From Liquidambar formosana (taxonomy: Eukaryota > Streptophyta > Magnoliopsida > Saxifragales > Altingiaceae): a DNA stretch of 64,000 nucleotides. Each line of letters begins with the position of its first letter. The stretch's first letter is position 1. Positions 37,394 to 49,300 of this stretch are shown piece by piece. The notes under the pieces were generated by a model that was not told where the DNA came from, did not search any database, and was given only the letters and a program-made list of their open reading frames with translations. The position numbers were made by a program, and so were the translations under genes. The stretch covers positions 28,728,271 to 28,792,270 of the forward strand of contig CM077833.1 in assembly GCA_039720395.1 (NCBI GenBank), given 5' to 3'.

Positions 37394-39744
37394 TTAAAGA
37401 CAAACTTTGATTACATTAACGAAGGGTTGATTTTTATTTTTTATTTTTTGAGGAACCATCGGCCCAAATCTTTATAAGGTGTGTATACTGTATGGCATAA
37501 AGGGTTCTGCATAGCTTGTCAAACTTGAATGAATTGCCTTCCTAGCCAAAAAAGAAAAGGAAAAGGAAAAAAAAAAAGAAAAAAAAGAATGAATTGCCTG
37601 GTATAAAAAATGGAAATAAAGCTCATTCATATCTTAATGATGACTAGTAGAAGGCTAGTCACTGTGAATGGAACATGGTTGATCGAATTGATTTCAAAGG
37701 TGTTTTAGGTAGGCAAGACGACAAAGATTTCTGCAACAAGTGACCATCTAATTAATTACTGGACGAATGAAACATGAGCAAACTACCTTTGACCCACGTT
37801 ATAATGTTATATTGTAAGTATATATACATATGAAAGAATAGTAGTTTTTATTCCAAGATTGACTAAACACGCATTTTAAAAAAATTATTATTTCATTGAT
37901 TTATCATTTATTAAATTTTATTTTTTTAAAAGTGTTTTCTCCTACTTGGTATTGAGTTTTGTGTCGAGAGTAATTATCGAAATAATAAAAGATAGTATTA
38001 GAAAGTTTAAAAAATTTATGATTTGGTTTTTCAAAATGAAAAAAAAAAAATGGAATAAAAAAAATAATAAAAATGGTCTATCTTTATAGGACATAGTGAG
38101 TACTATATGACTTTACTCATTTATCCAAATTTATGTACTTAATTGACATGTCATGGAGACAATTATGTCAATCAATGAAAAGTTTCATTAATAAAATAAT
38201 TATATGTTACACTAGTTTTCAACCTACTACATCAATTGAGTAAGAACTAAGTACATTTGCCAGAAAGTTTAGGTTCTTTATTATTTTCCAATGTGAAACC
38301 CTGTAATATTGTACTCAAGGGCTGTTGCACAAAGATGCCAAAATGGGCATGAGTAACCACTCAAATTTTTGTTTTTTGTTTTTTTTTTTTTTGGTTCGAT
38401 GAGTAATTTTCTATAATATTACTAAAGTGCCCAAGTAATTTGTGGAGTCATAGTATTAGAATTGGTGAATAATACAGGAATTTTTGTTAGTCTTAATATA
38501 TATGATTTGTTTTTCGGAATTTAGAGGTTTTTCTCATAAAATTTTTCATTTCAGTTTGTCAATAGGTACTAATTATTAAAAAAAAAAAAAAAAGAAAAAG
38601 GATCCGCCGTATTAAATTTAGTGGATTTATCGTGGAAGTCTGAAATTTACCCCTTTCTCTCTCACAAAGGCCAATGCCATCGTTAACCCCAAGCTAAGAA
38701 CGACAGGCAGGGTCAAGCGACCCAATACGGTGATCATCATGTTTCAAAAGGGGCCTCAGGCCACGTAACACCTAGGCCTTTCCATACAACTTTACTACGG
38801 CTCTCCAATTAAACAGGCCCACCTGTTGCCGTAGTGGGCATTGATGATCCCCTTTCAACCATTCCTCTGAGGTTGCAAACACAGTTAGGCATCAAGCCAT
38901 TCCTCAATTCCCATAACACCCTCCGCGCCTGTGCCAAATCCCATTATCTTATTAGGCGGAGTGCTTAAATCACATCGAAATTGATATTTAGAGAATGTAG
39001 GATGTAGAACTTTCTAATACTCTTCATCACGTGTAAGTCTAATAAGATAAAATCAAATCTGTCACATGAATATAAATGACAGATTTACAAATGAAACAAA
39101 CCCAAGAACGACAAGCACTAATACTATGTTAAGTTTCCAACCTAAAAGCCTAAGCTGTTAGGACTGAACAAGTATATGAAACCAATCAAAGTCAATATTT
39201 AGATGATGTTGAATGTGGGATTTTCCCAGCACCTTCAACATTTCAATCTGTTGCATTGTAGCATCATCCCAAAAGAAACATCATTTCCCAACACTACCAG
39301 CAATAACTCAAATCAGTGAGGAAGCTCTTCATTACACCAGACAGTAGAAAATATTGAAAGTACAAGGAGTTACATTCTTTCTACTGCATTCCCAATTGAA
39401 TGAATATGAAAACTTACAAGAAGAAAATGGCCGACAGAGGTCCATTCAATCTTTACAATTAAGAAGAATAAGGTCATCATTGTTTTCCCTGCTATATCTG
39501 TTCCTTGAATATCAGTATCTTACTCTTCTTTGCCTCGGGCACTATAGCTATCTTTAAGTATCTGCAATCCTTAAATCAACTGAACCAGTAAAACATAACT
39601 GTCAAAACCTGCTTTGGTGTAGGGACACTCTGGTCATGAAGTGCTTCCATATACTTGCCAAGACATTCACCCTATATATGTATACTGTGCGTGTAAAATA
39701 AAACCGAGTAACTAGTACGGAATGAAGTAGAAATAATTCACTTA

Positions 39745-42700
39745 TCACAAACAAAACAAGAAGCACAAAAAATTCTTCTTAGGCTTTTTGTGTTTGCCAC
39801 TAGCAGTCTCCTTCTCCCCATCCAAGGCTGGTCTATGGCCATCGGATGATGCAACCACATTACGAGAATTTGACAATGAGCCTTCATTATTGTTCTCGAC
39901 TATGTGAGTCCCGATGGCAAGATTGAAGACCTTATCATGGGTCTTTTGCTCTACAGCAGGTAGAGAACAGTCAGTTTTGAGGGCTCCTGCTGGTGACTTG
40001 TTTCCATTATCACTAATAACAGATCCTGTGGACAGAAGTTAATATAAAGTAAAATACCAGCTTCTGCAAATTAAGTTTCAGTAAAATTATTATTGAATTA
40101 ACTGTGGAATGTTAAAGACTACATTGGTAATGGTAAGAAAAAGAATCCTTAAATGAAAAAAAGAACAGGAGGGACAGTGCTGATGTCAATTTAAGCACAC
40201 TAGATAATTAAAGAGAAGACATGGTGGAAGAACCATCACATGATGATTCCAATCACAGGCAGCAAGATCGCATTGATTTCATCATCTGGGACAAAGGATT
40301 GACGTGGGCTCTAAGTCCCAAGCCCATTCTAAATGCACCTGGCAGGCCAAGGGTTACTGACACATCAGAAAATTTTTCAATACCAACAATTATCCGGGAA
40401 AAAAACAAGGTTATAAAACGCCAGGCATAATAATCTATTCAAACGCAGTACTCTTAACCTATGCAGTAGGATCAAAATATAAATGTCTAGCTTCTCGCGC
40501 ATTTTCTCCTTGTGAAATCGCTTCATTCACAAACTCTATTATCATCAATCATATATAATGCAATATTTTACTAAATGGAAATTGGTCCATTCTCTTAGCT
40601 GGAAACAAATGATAATGTCCAAGAAAAAAAAAAATCTTTCAGAAGTACTAGCTATTTTGGAACTTGTTAAACAGAGGGGGAATATGAGACTCTTTCTAAA
40701 CCCAGCAGAAGATTAAACCTCTTAAGCCTCTGCCTGCATATCATATGATGAAACATAGCATTTAATACTTATTAGCATACCTAATCAAGCCAGACCATTA
40801 GTACAGGGGAAGTTGATATGATGAGGTGCAGGGGTTGCAATCCATCATTATGTAGATTTCCAAAAATAAGATCTCTCAGATAAAAGGAAAATTTTCTTCG
40901 ATAAAATTTCAATTCACAGAATTAAAATGAAGCATCCGTGCATGAATCATACCATAGACCTAAACTATGCATGTATACTCATGTAAATGAACACTTGTAA
41001 TTTCATAAGCCAAGTACCAAATGTCATTAGCTCAAAACAGTATTAATTAGAATGTCAGTTCAAGTCTACTGACCTACTACACCACACTTGTGTGGTTACC
41101 TAACCCAATTTTCCTTCACTTTAAAGGATTGTGCGGTTTTCAGTGGGGAATAACAGAAAAAAGTTAAGTGTATGGTGAACTTGGAACAAAAGAAACCACG
41201 AAGAATAATTGGCATACCTGCAGTGGCTGGATGAATAACCACCTCTTTTGGTCTGACAGATGCCAAGACATTGAACTTGTGATCTGCATTCTTCGGCTGC
41301 ATGTCCTTTTTATCTTCAGGTCCTAACTCGCGCAAGAAGGCTGATGAATCAAAGTAGTCATCTGATGTCATGGACCGGAAACTCGAATTTTCGGAACTGG
41401 AAGATGTTGGGGAATTATCAAGATCTCGTAGTTCCAAGAAGTCACCACTAATCGCATCATCAATTTCATCATTCCCACTGTTCACCTAACAAGGCATAAA
41501 TAAAATATTTGAACTTACATATATGTGTGTGTGTAAGAGAGAGAGAGAGAGAGAGAGAGAGCACCAACCCCACCCCCTGGGGTGCGGCCAGGGGTGCAGG
41601 GCACTTATTGTTAGTCTTAAGCCTAGTGCATATTGCATAGCACAATGACACTCAAGTTATATGCTCAACAATGCCGTCAGGAAAAAGGACTGTGAATTAA
41701 CTCTGCATATTAGAGATTCTTTGCATATGCTCATTCATCACAATCCAAAATTAACCGTGTCATGCAAAACCTGGTACTAGTATTCTCATCACTGTGACAT
41801 TCCAGCCAACTTATAAAGGCAGTATTTTCCCTAGCACAAAGGTTCAGGCAGTGTCAGCAAGAATCTATTATTCACATGAAAGCTCCATATACTTTGCAAG
41901 TTAGGGATGACACAGAGGAAACATTTAGCCAATACATATGATTCCAAATTATCGAAGATATCAAAATTGCCCCATCCACCAACGAGTCAACTGTACAATT
42001 ATTTGATACACCCAACCGTCTGTTTTCGTCATAGGCTATATAATCAATATGATTGCAAGCATTTGTCAAATCTCCGTTTCAATACCATTGTAGACTATCC
42101 CGTTACAGTTTCAGTCATAAATGCTTCCAATTACTTAATATGGTAAACTAGAATCATTAAGCTTAACCCAACTCACCACAACTCAACAAAAGTAGACTTC
42201 ATTGCCAACAATTGAAGATACTAATTAATTGGTTAAAGTGCATTCGCATCAGCTGGACATTAACTGGTGGCGAATATATATACAAATATGAGAGCTCAGT
42301 ATCAAGTGAAAAATATGAAAATCCTCCAAGCAGACACAACTAAAGAGCATGATGCACAGCTGACCTACCTGGGAATTGCCTGTGGAACCTTGTCCAGTGA
42401 TTGAACGAAGGTAGTTTCCACTACCTGCAACATCTTCCCCCACTAGGTTGTGCTGCATACCATTGTTTGAACTTTGTCCACTACTAAGAAAGACTCTGCA
42501 GAGTGAACTTGAATCCTGCATATTGTCAACCCAAACCGGCAATTGACTGGCAGGTTCGACAAAAATGACAATAAAAGACAAATGTCAGCAAAGAAGCATA
42601 TAGGACTAGCAGGTTCCATCAAATACCTTTGAGCTGCTGTTTCCATGCATTCCCTTCTGAGTGATTCTGTATTCTTGCATCACCCAATCAGTTTTACACC

Positions 42701-43910
42701 CATGAGGAGCTTGGCCTTCATAGAATTCATAAGTAGTTCTCCAACCAGTGATATCAGAATTTGTAAATATCCCACAAGCCTCCCCTTTGGCTTTCCAGAT
42801 TCCAAATTCTGAATCTTTTTTCCCCTCTGTACGTATGAAGTACCAAACATTATCTGCATATGCCAAGTATCTCCTTAGTTTGTGTGCCAAATGCAATATA
42901 TTGTGCAAATAAAGTGCAACATTTTATATTTGACAGGCTATAAAACCCGAAAAATGCATCAAAGAACTTGAGCTAAAGGGGTGCTGGCGCCAATAAATGA
43001 AGTCTCTAGGCATTGTAATTTGCAAGATCATCACCATAATTGCACAAGAATCATCATTGCAGTTGTGCATTTTGTAGAATAGGTCAACTGATTGCGTCAT
43101 TAATAACTGTTAAAATATATTGGTCCAATCAGATCTCAAAATTACCATACCAAAATCAAAATCAAAATATTTTGATGGGCAGAAACACAACATGTTGTCT
43201 TTTGTCTCACAATAAAAAAGGAGTTTGTTTTGCCCTTAACAAGTAAATGGAAAATACAGTTATCTAACAAGTACATGCTATCCTAAAAGACATATTGAAT
43301 TATATACCCCTGTATTATGTGCACATTTAAGACATAATTGCTTGTTTTGTTGTCTCCATGGAGATTTTTATATTCTTTTTTGTAAAATCCTTACATCAAT
43401 TCATAATACAAACATGACTCCCAACATATATTAATAGATTCTTGGGCCGTAGACATTCCACATTTAGGGTATTCTAACAATAAGTCTCCAATCACACAAG
43501 AGACAGCGCACACAATCAAAACATTGGAACTCTGGACGTGGAAACATTAAAAGCACTTGTTGAACATACAAATCCCATCCAGACATGCTCCTAATCATCC
43601 ATGGCTAAATGGTTGAAGCACCAAACTCATATTTGGTGAATCAGTAGGTTTAATGCCTATCGAATGAACGCCAACGGTGCCTATTGATCTCATACATCAA
43701 AGCAGCGTCTTTATAGGTAGGTAATTTAAAAAATAATAGAACTCACCAGGTAAATTTGAGGGCTTATGCTGGCAAGGATTTGTATCTTCAATCACATTAG
43801 GCTGGGGGAGTAGATCCGCGAATCATTTCCTTTAACCGCTTAAAGAGCTCCTCATCAGTCCAGTAAGTGCTGATATCGTCAATTGGAAGGGAAGGCGGAG
43901 ACGGACACAT
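39745..43910 (-). CDS. NAC-domain transcription factor, five exons, one-base frameshift in exon 1
   Basis: Exons on the minus strand: 43910-43747, 42853-42627, 42515-42369, 41485-41218, 40025-39745 (stop TGA). Splice borders are all GT-AG and phases agree from exon 2 on. Exon 1 opens with YWTDEELFKRLKEM, a divergent NAC subdomain A. Exon 2 has NVWYFIR, GIWKAKGEACGI and GWRTTYEFYEG-KTDWVMQEYRI (subdomains C/D), so DNA binding as a transcription factor is expected. The C-terminal half is acidic/Ser-rich and ends in a Lys-rich stretch followed by a Cys/Phe/Leu tail (NFLCFLFCL). In exon 1, reading from the ATG hits TAA after 37 codons. The conserved frame resumes one base later across a run of five C (plus-strand G5 at 43804-43808); a four-base run would restore about 361 residues. 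It is either an assembly error or a recently broken gene. The exact NAC subfamily is not assigned. Confidence 0.8.
41523..41561. repeat. Compound (GT)n-(GA)n microsatellite in NAC intron 3
   Basis: A short GT run (about 41525-41534) passes directly into (GA)12 (41537-41561). It lies within the intron just upstream (in transcription order) of exon 4, about 40-75 bases from its acceptor. Confidence 0.9.
43595..43668 (+). pseudogene. Decayed plastid trnI-CAU-like sequence in NAC intron 1
   Basis: CATCCATGGCTAAATGGTTG, then AACTCATATTTGGTGAAT, GTAGGTTTAATGCC and GAATGAACGCC follow plastid trnI-CAU in order, including a CAT anticodon in a recognisable loop. The following ACGCCAACGGTGCC resembles the DNA just downstream of plastid trnI-CAU, so this is organelle DNA transferred to the nucleus rather than a retroposed tRNA. 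Many differences (D-arm, T-stem, acceptor stem) indicate an old, non-functional copy. The match is from memory of the plastid gene. Confidence 0.65.
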
Positions 43911-45412
43911 GGTAAACTAACTGAAACAAATTGGAAAGATAGACACAACCGAGAACCCACCCTGACTTCTGATAGTTCACTGGAGGGATGGTTGAGCTGA
44001 CAAATAAAAGTAAAAGGTAATCAAATATCAAGCCACACGTTGTCAACAAATTCACATAAATAATGGAGGAAAAATAATATTAATAGAATGAAGAAATCAT
44101 GTCATGGTTATGGAGACACGTACAACTGAAATATTCGAAACCTTCTATAAGTGGTACTTTCCAACAAATGTAATTTTAGATGATCAAGAATTTAAGACAA
44201 ATGATTTATCTCTATTTATTTATTTATGAAGAAGATATATATGATTTATCAGCACGTCAAGGTAGACAAATTGCATCCTTCTCTTTCAATATATGAGTAA
44301 TTGGGACTGCAATAAAATCTCAAATTTATGTATCTAGTTTGGGAGACTATATTTTGTTAGAGAAAAAGAAAAAGGAAAAAACAAAAACATGGCACCCGCC
44401 ACCCTGTTTTTGTGATGAAGTCTGCAGTTCGCAAGCTGAATGTTTGAAACATGGCAATCCATGATGGACTAAAGAGAGGCCTCGCATGCATTTTATCAAC
44501 AAACGAGACACAAAGAATCGGAAATCACAAGGTTCGGTTCTTTTCTTGAAAAGAATGAGAGGAGAGAGAAGAAAAGCATATGGTAAAACCGATTAAAAAT
44601 GAGTTCATTTCTTAGCCCTTTACCATTCTTTTCTTTTCGTTTCTCTCATTCTTTCCCAAGAAACAAACACAGGGTAAACCAACGGTAAAAAATATTCTCC
44701 GAGTGGGTACTTGTATTGAAGCAGAACCCACACAGCTCCGATCATACTGCTCATGTATGCAAGATTTTCCCATAAGTTTTTTTGATAATTAGCATAAGAT
44801 ACCCATGTTTTCATGAATTCAAATGGGTATGTGTGTGCGTGTGTGGAGTAGGGAAATGAGATACCCATGAAAATTATAAACCTAATCCACACAAAACAAC
44901 ATCATATACACACAGGACAAATAAAGATTCCCATTTACTTGAAAAGAGGAGGAAAAAAAAAACAGAGAAAAAAAGGGAAAAAAAAAGAGATACCCATCAA
45001 ATTTACATGGTTAGTCCACACAAACAAACAACATATACACAGAGATCAATCAAGATTCAAAGTAACTTGACAAACTGGTAGCCACCGTATAAATCAATCA
45101 GCTTCACAGAATTTAAACTCAAAATTAACTGAAAATGAAAGCGTAAACAAAGCCAGAATCAATTTTCTCGAGAATTCAAGTTATTACAAGAAGAAAATGA
45201 ATGAAAACATAAAGAAAGGAAAGAAAGCTCATACACCTATCTATCCATTATCGAGATTCAAAGAAAGTGATAAGAGGGTTTTTCAAACCTCACTGTAAGA
45301 GAGCCTCAAAACCCTCCCACTCCTTTCTATTTACTTAGCCACTACTCAATGTAGACCGAGTCAATGGCCCTATTGGGATTAGTACATACATATGCAGTTG
45401 AAAGTTGAAACC

Positions 45413-45620
45413 TTACCATGGTTTGGTTTTTGCCAGCGCACGCAATTGGGCAAGTTGATCCTTTGCCCTTGGAGTGTGTTTCTGGACCTGCGTGACTTCA
45501 TCGTTATTGCTTGGCACTTCGTCACTGGTGGAGCTCATGCGAGACTGGTTGCTGTGGTGGGCCCGTCTACGTGTCCGTCCTTTCCGGGAACCTTCTTCAG
45601 CGGATTCAATGCAAAGTATA
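45413..45620 (-). other. Coding-like fragment of unknown origin
   Basis: A relatively GC-rich island in AT-rich DNA with an open minus-strand frame. It is basic then Ser/Asp-rich (GRTRRRAHHSNQSRMSSTSD) and ends in an Ala/Leu helix-like stretch (QLAQLRALAKTKPW). The frame ends at TAA inside a GTAAGG that would also serve as a splice donor, so it may be an exon relic or a gene fragment captured by a transposon. The plus strand is also open across the island. I recognise no family and assign no function. Confidence 0.25.
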
Positions 45621-45867
45621 TTTACGTTGCCCCCAAAAAAACAAAAAAAAAAGGTTGCCCCAAAAAAAACATCATATTTATTGACAAATTTGGGATATGG
45701 TCCAATCATGACAAGCCACCTGACCAAGAAACAGACCGCAGTGATTCCAAAGAGAAATTTAAAATGGATACTTTTCTGTTATAGAACTTTGGTAACTTTC
45801 AATTTTGGTAAACGGCGGAAAAAAAGGTCGTAGCGGCGGCCTAAATGCTAGCGAGAGTAAAAATTAA

Positions 45868-46091
45868 GGTTATGTTTGTTTGGTTAGAGTTGAATAGGTG
45901 ATAAAGAAATTTGATTTTATATTTAAAATGGAATGAGATTGAAATAAATATAATAGAATGAATACCTTTATAATTTATTACTATTATTTGATTTTATTTC
46001 TATTTAATTATCTCATCGAAACATGTTATTTAAAATAAATTAAAATGTGATTCCATTCCATCTATTTCATTATAACCAAACAAATATGGCC
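45868..46091. mobile_element. Tourist-like MITE
   Basis: The left end GGTTATGTTTGTTTGGTTA pairs with the right end TATAACCAAACAAATATGGCC. TAA precedes and TCA follows, perhaps a mutated 3-bp duplication. It is related by its terminus to the element at 6431-6659. Non-coding. Confidence 0.6.
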
Positions 46092-46132
46092 TCAAACGTA
46101 TTTTGTATTTTGCTCAAATTTATTATTAATTA

Positions 46133-46393
46133 CTCTCTCTGTTTCTAATTGACCGTCCTATTTAAAAAAACATATTTTTTTAGGAGACCTTATCAAATGC
46201 TTTCACATAAGCACATATATTGCAACTTTCCAATTTTACCATCAAGTGTACAAAACACTGTAAAAAGATATAATACCCTTTTAAGAGTATTTTAAGAAAT
46301 CAAATAAGAAAAATCGTTAACTTTTTGAATGTGACAATAATTTTAAAATATCCCCAAAAGAAAGGTAGGCCACTTAAATAAAAACAGACGAAA
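46133..46393. mobile_element. Stowaway-like MITE
   Basis: The left end CTCTCTCTGTTTCTAATTGA resembles the Stowaway terminus (CTCCCTCYGT). The right end ACTTAAATAAAAACAGACGAAA is its imperfect reverse complement. TA flanks both sides (46131-46132, 46394-46395), as expected for Tc1/mariner-derived elements. Non-coding. Confidence 0.6.
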
Positions 46394-48278
46394 TATAAAT
46401 TAGGTCTAATGTGAAAGTTAATCTATATAATGTTTGAACAACTTGGATAAATGTTTCATTGATGGAATCTAAGCTCCCATTTAAAGTGGTGTTTATTGCT
46501 ACTTCCAACTCACTATGAGTGATTGTCTTTTCTTCCTTTTTTTCCTTTTTCTTTTTTTTTTTCGCACCAAAATATTTGATTATTTTAAAAAGCCAAGGCA
46601 TTAGTTTTGTTTAATTTTTTATAATGCCAATTTCTTTTGTGAAAAGTTAATATCCTTATTTCCTTAGAACATTTAATTGAAAAGTGATATTAGAAGTACC
46701 GAATTGAAAAAGTGAATGCTAATACAATGATTGCTTATACTTAGTATGTGTGATTTTCAATTCATCAATTTTTTGGGAATGGAGGGGGTGACAATTTTTT
46801 TTTAATAAAAACCTCCACGTTTAGTGATTTGTATAGGTTTTTAGAAGACAATATATACTTAAAGAAACCTAACAATGATGGCTTATTAATATGAATTTGA
46901 CGGTTTTTATTTATTTATTTTATTCTTTTCGACACCGACACGAGGAATGTTATTACTCACTTCACATCACTCCGTTATGGTAAGTCTAATGGGTGACTGA
47001 TCTTGATGGAAAGTAAAGAAGTGAGAAAATAAATTAAAATTTTTATATTTCTTAAGATGTAAATCATAGAAACTACCGAACGATTTAATATATTTTATTT
47101 TGATACATCATTTAGCATAGTGGTCATGCATGCCGAGTCAGCCTAACAATGACGTTGTTGTTATCCAGAATCTATGCTGAACGTAGGGCTATCACGACTA
47201 TACTTTTTCTTTTCTTTTTGTGTCACACACGACAGCATAATTTGAATGATTTTTCCCTTCCCAAGTTTTATATGGACACTAGATTCAAAACCCGTACGGT
47301 GTACGGATTTATTTATAAAAATAATATTATTATAAAATTATAATTTTAATAAAATATTTATTTTCTAAAATAGTAAAATATATTTGTTAGTACAATATAT
47401 TAATTAAATTTAAAAGATATAAATAAAAATAAATTAAGTAGTTAAATTAAAATAGTATTTGGTGCGTTGTTAGCGTAATGTATCACACAAAATGTAATCA
47501 TACTTTTAAAAATGATAAATTATTTTGAAAAATTATTAATTTAATAGTAGAAGCTTGTAAAAAAATGAAAAAAGTTAATACATTATGGTATTTGGTATAA
47601 AAAAATTAAAACTCTCTAGAGCCTAACCCATCTCACGATTATAATTTTGACATTTTGGTATATACCAAAGCAAGTATAGCCATCGAAAGTGTCTCGAAAT
47701 TCAATGATATGAATTGTAGAATACATGATAACAATGAATATTGACATTCCATAAGGGTTTTTAGTGGATTTCATAGAGAGTGAAAAATCAGGGAAAAAAA
47801 TATTGAAAATTTGTTTGATATTAGAGCATAAAAAGATCAAAGAAAAGTTTAGACAGTGGGAGGAGCAAAGAGGGAAAGAGAAAAAGATAAGAGAATGCAT
47901 ACATTTTTTCAATTTTAGGTAATAAACCATCTAAAGAATTTTGATTAAAATAATTTTTTTTTTTTGTTGAAAATAGATCGAGAGAATATTCCGACATGTC
48001 GTTTTTTTTTTTTTTTAATTATTTTTTCCTCTATCTGTCTCTCTTATTATGACTATTTATAGTTTTATATGTTCAATTTTTGAGAGAGAAGATAAATAGG
48101 CATTAAAAAAAATGAATAAATATAATAGTCTACAAAGTTTGGGCTGAACATTGTATGGTATGGGTTTTTCGATTTTCCCACATGAAAATAAAGAGATATG
48201 TAGTGAATATCAAGCGACAATTTACTTACATGAAAAGGAGTGGTGAATATCAAAAAAAAGTTGAGAAAATTACTTTTT

Positions 48279-48415
48279 GATGACCACTTTTTAACTTAAT
48301 ACCAAACAAAAAAAAAAAAAACTTAATAGTCATTTTGAAGCACATATATAGTTAATTTGTAGCAAGTTGACAAAGAATAACTTTTGTTTGGTATTAAGAT
48401 TAAAAGTGGTCACCA
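48279..48415. mobile_element. Inverted-repeat MITE, copy 1 of 3
   Basis: GATGACCACTTTTTAACTTA followed by ATACCAAACAAA is matched at the far end by TTTGTTTGGTATTAAGATTA and AAAGTGGTCACC. The middle block ATATATAGTTAATTTGTAGC-AAGTTGACAA is shared with the next copy. No coding capacity. Confidence 0.65.
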
Positions 48416-48470
48416 AAAAAACAATGTCCTCAAAAGTCACTAAAAGTAACTTTTTAGGAAAATTATGTTT

Positions 48471-48600
48471 TAGTGATTAATTTTCAATGTAATACAAAAC
48501 AAAAGAAATTAGTAGTCTTTTCACGCATGTATATAGTTAATTTGTAGAAAGTTGACAACTTATATCCTTTATTGGTATTAAGTTGAACTATGATCACCGA
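48471..48600. mobile_element. Inverted-repeat MITE, copy 2 of 3
   Basis: The left end TAGTGATTAATTTTCAATGT-AATAC and the right end GGTATTAAGTTGAACTATGATCACC are imperfect inverted repeats. The middle TATATAGTTAATTTGTAG-AAAGTTGACAA matches the 48279 copy. About 55 bases separate the two. Confidence 0.6.
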
Positions 48601-48718
48601 AAGGCAATTATTTGAAAAAGGTTTCCTATAACTTTATTTTGTGATATTAAAAAAAGAATAAAAATAAATAAAGAAGAGTGACGTGTGGCACAGCTATAGG
48701 AGGACCAATCCTCCGTGT

Positions 48719-48749
<31 letters not shown>

Positions 48750-49169
48750 GATAATAGATATGACCTCGTTAGGCTAGGCGTCCCAACTTGATGTTTCCCC
48801 ATTATGAAAAAAAAACCACAAATAAGCCGGACAATGGATAATAATGTATTCGCCAAAAAATTTGGGTTGTCGTCACACGTTCAACCATCTTAATTCAACT
48901 CACGTCACTTGCTCTTAGGTTTTTTTTATAATTATTTTATTATTATCAGGGATGTTTTAGATGCTTTATACTTAAATAATCTATTGGGTACATGTACTCT
49001 CCTATCTCACATGCATTAAATAATTATAGAACAAAATTTATGAGAATGGTTTTGAAAAGAAGTGGTGAGAGTTTAATACAATACTTCTTATTTGATAAGG
49101 GGTGTTAGGACCACGACGACTTGGGAGTGAAACTAAGAAATTAGTTCAGGTGAGGCAATTATCATGTTT

Positions 49170-49300
49170 TAGTAATTACTTTTCAACTTAATATCATATA
49201 AAAGATAATGTTTATCAACTTATTATAAATTGACTATATAAGTACTTCAAAATGACTACCAATTTCATTTATTTGGTATTGATTTGAAAAATGGTCATCA
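49170..49300. mobile_element. Inverted-repeat MITE, copy 3 of 3
   Basis: Left end TTTTAGTAATTACTTTTCAA-CTTAATATCATA, right end TTTGGTATTGATTTGAAAAATGGTCATC, an imperfect inverted pair of the same family as the two copies near 48.3-48.6 kb. The middle is more diverged and may be inverted relative to them. Confidence 0.55.

Larger units (their letters stand above)
30710..39744. other. Intergenic region, no gene recognised
   Basis: Nine kilobases between the start of the AFR-type gene and the end of the NAC gene. The AFR leader side carries a GA run followed by a G-run (about 30893-30917). Further on are a small MITE (33422-33581), a short Helitron (34002-34262), a Mutator-type MITE (34340-34604), a TA run (about 34888-34908), a CT run (36595-36627) and a MITE (37014-37393). 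Two GC-richer islands (about 32850-33110 and 38660-38950) have no readable frame. Related but diverged blocks at about 38965-39010 and 39185-39250 (GATATTTAGAGAATGT / AATATTTAGATGATGT) look like repeat debris. Confidence 0.55.

Noticed and set aside
42370..42646. Longer NAC exon 3 reading through PASQLPVWVDNMQ
   Set aside because: Only the acceptor at ATGCAG gives phase agreement with exon 2 and joins SSSK directly to DSSSLCRVFL as in NAC relatives; the upstream open frame is intron.
43595..43668. Functional tRNA-Ile/Met gene
   Set aside because: Mismatches in the acceptor, D and T arms and a decayed box B make it a pseudogene of plastid origin.
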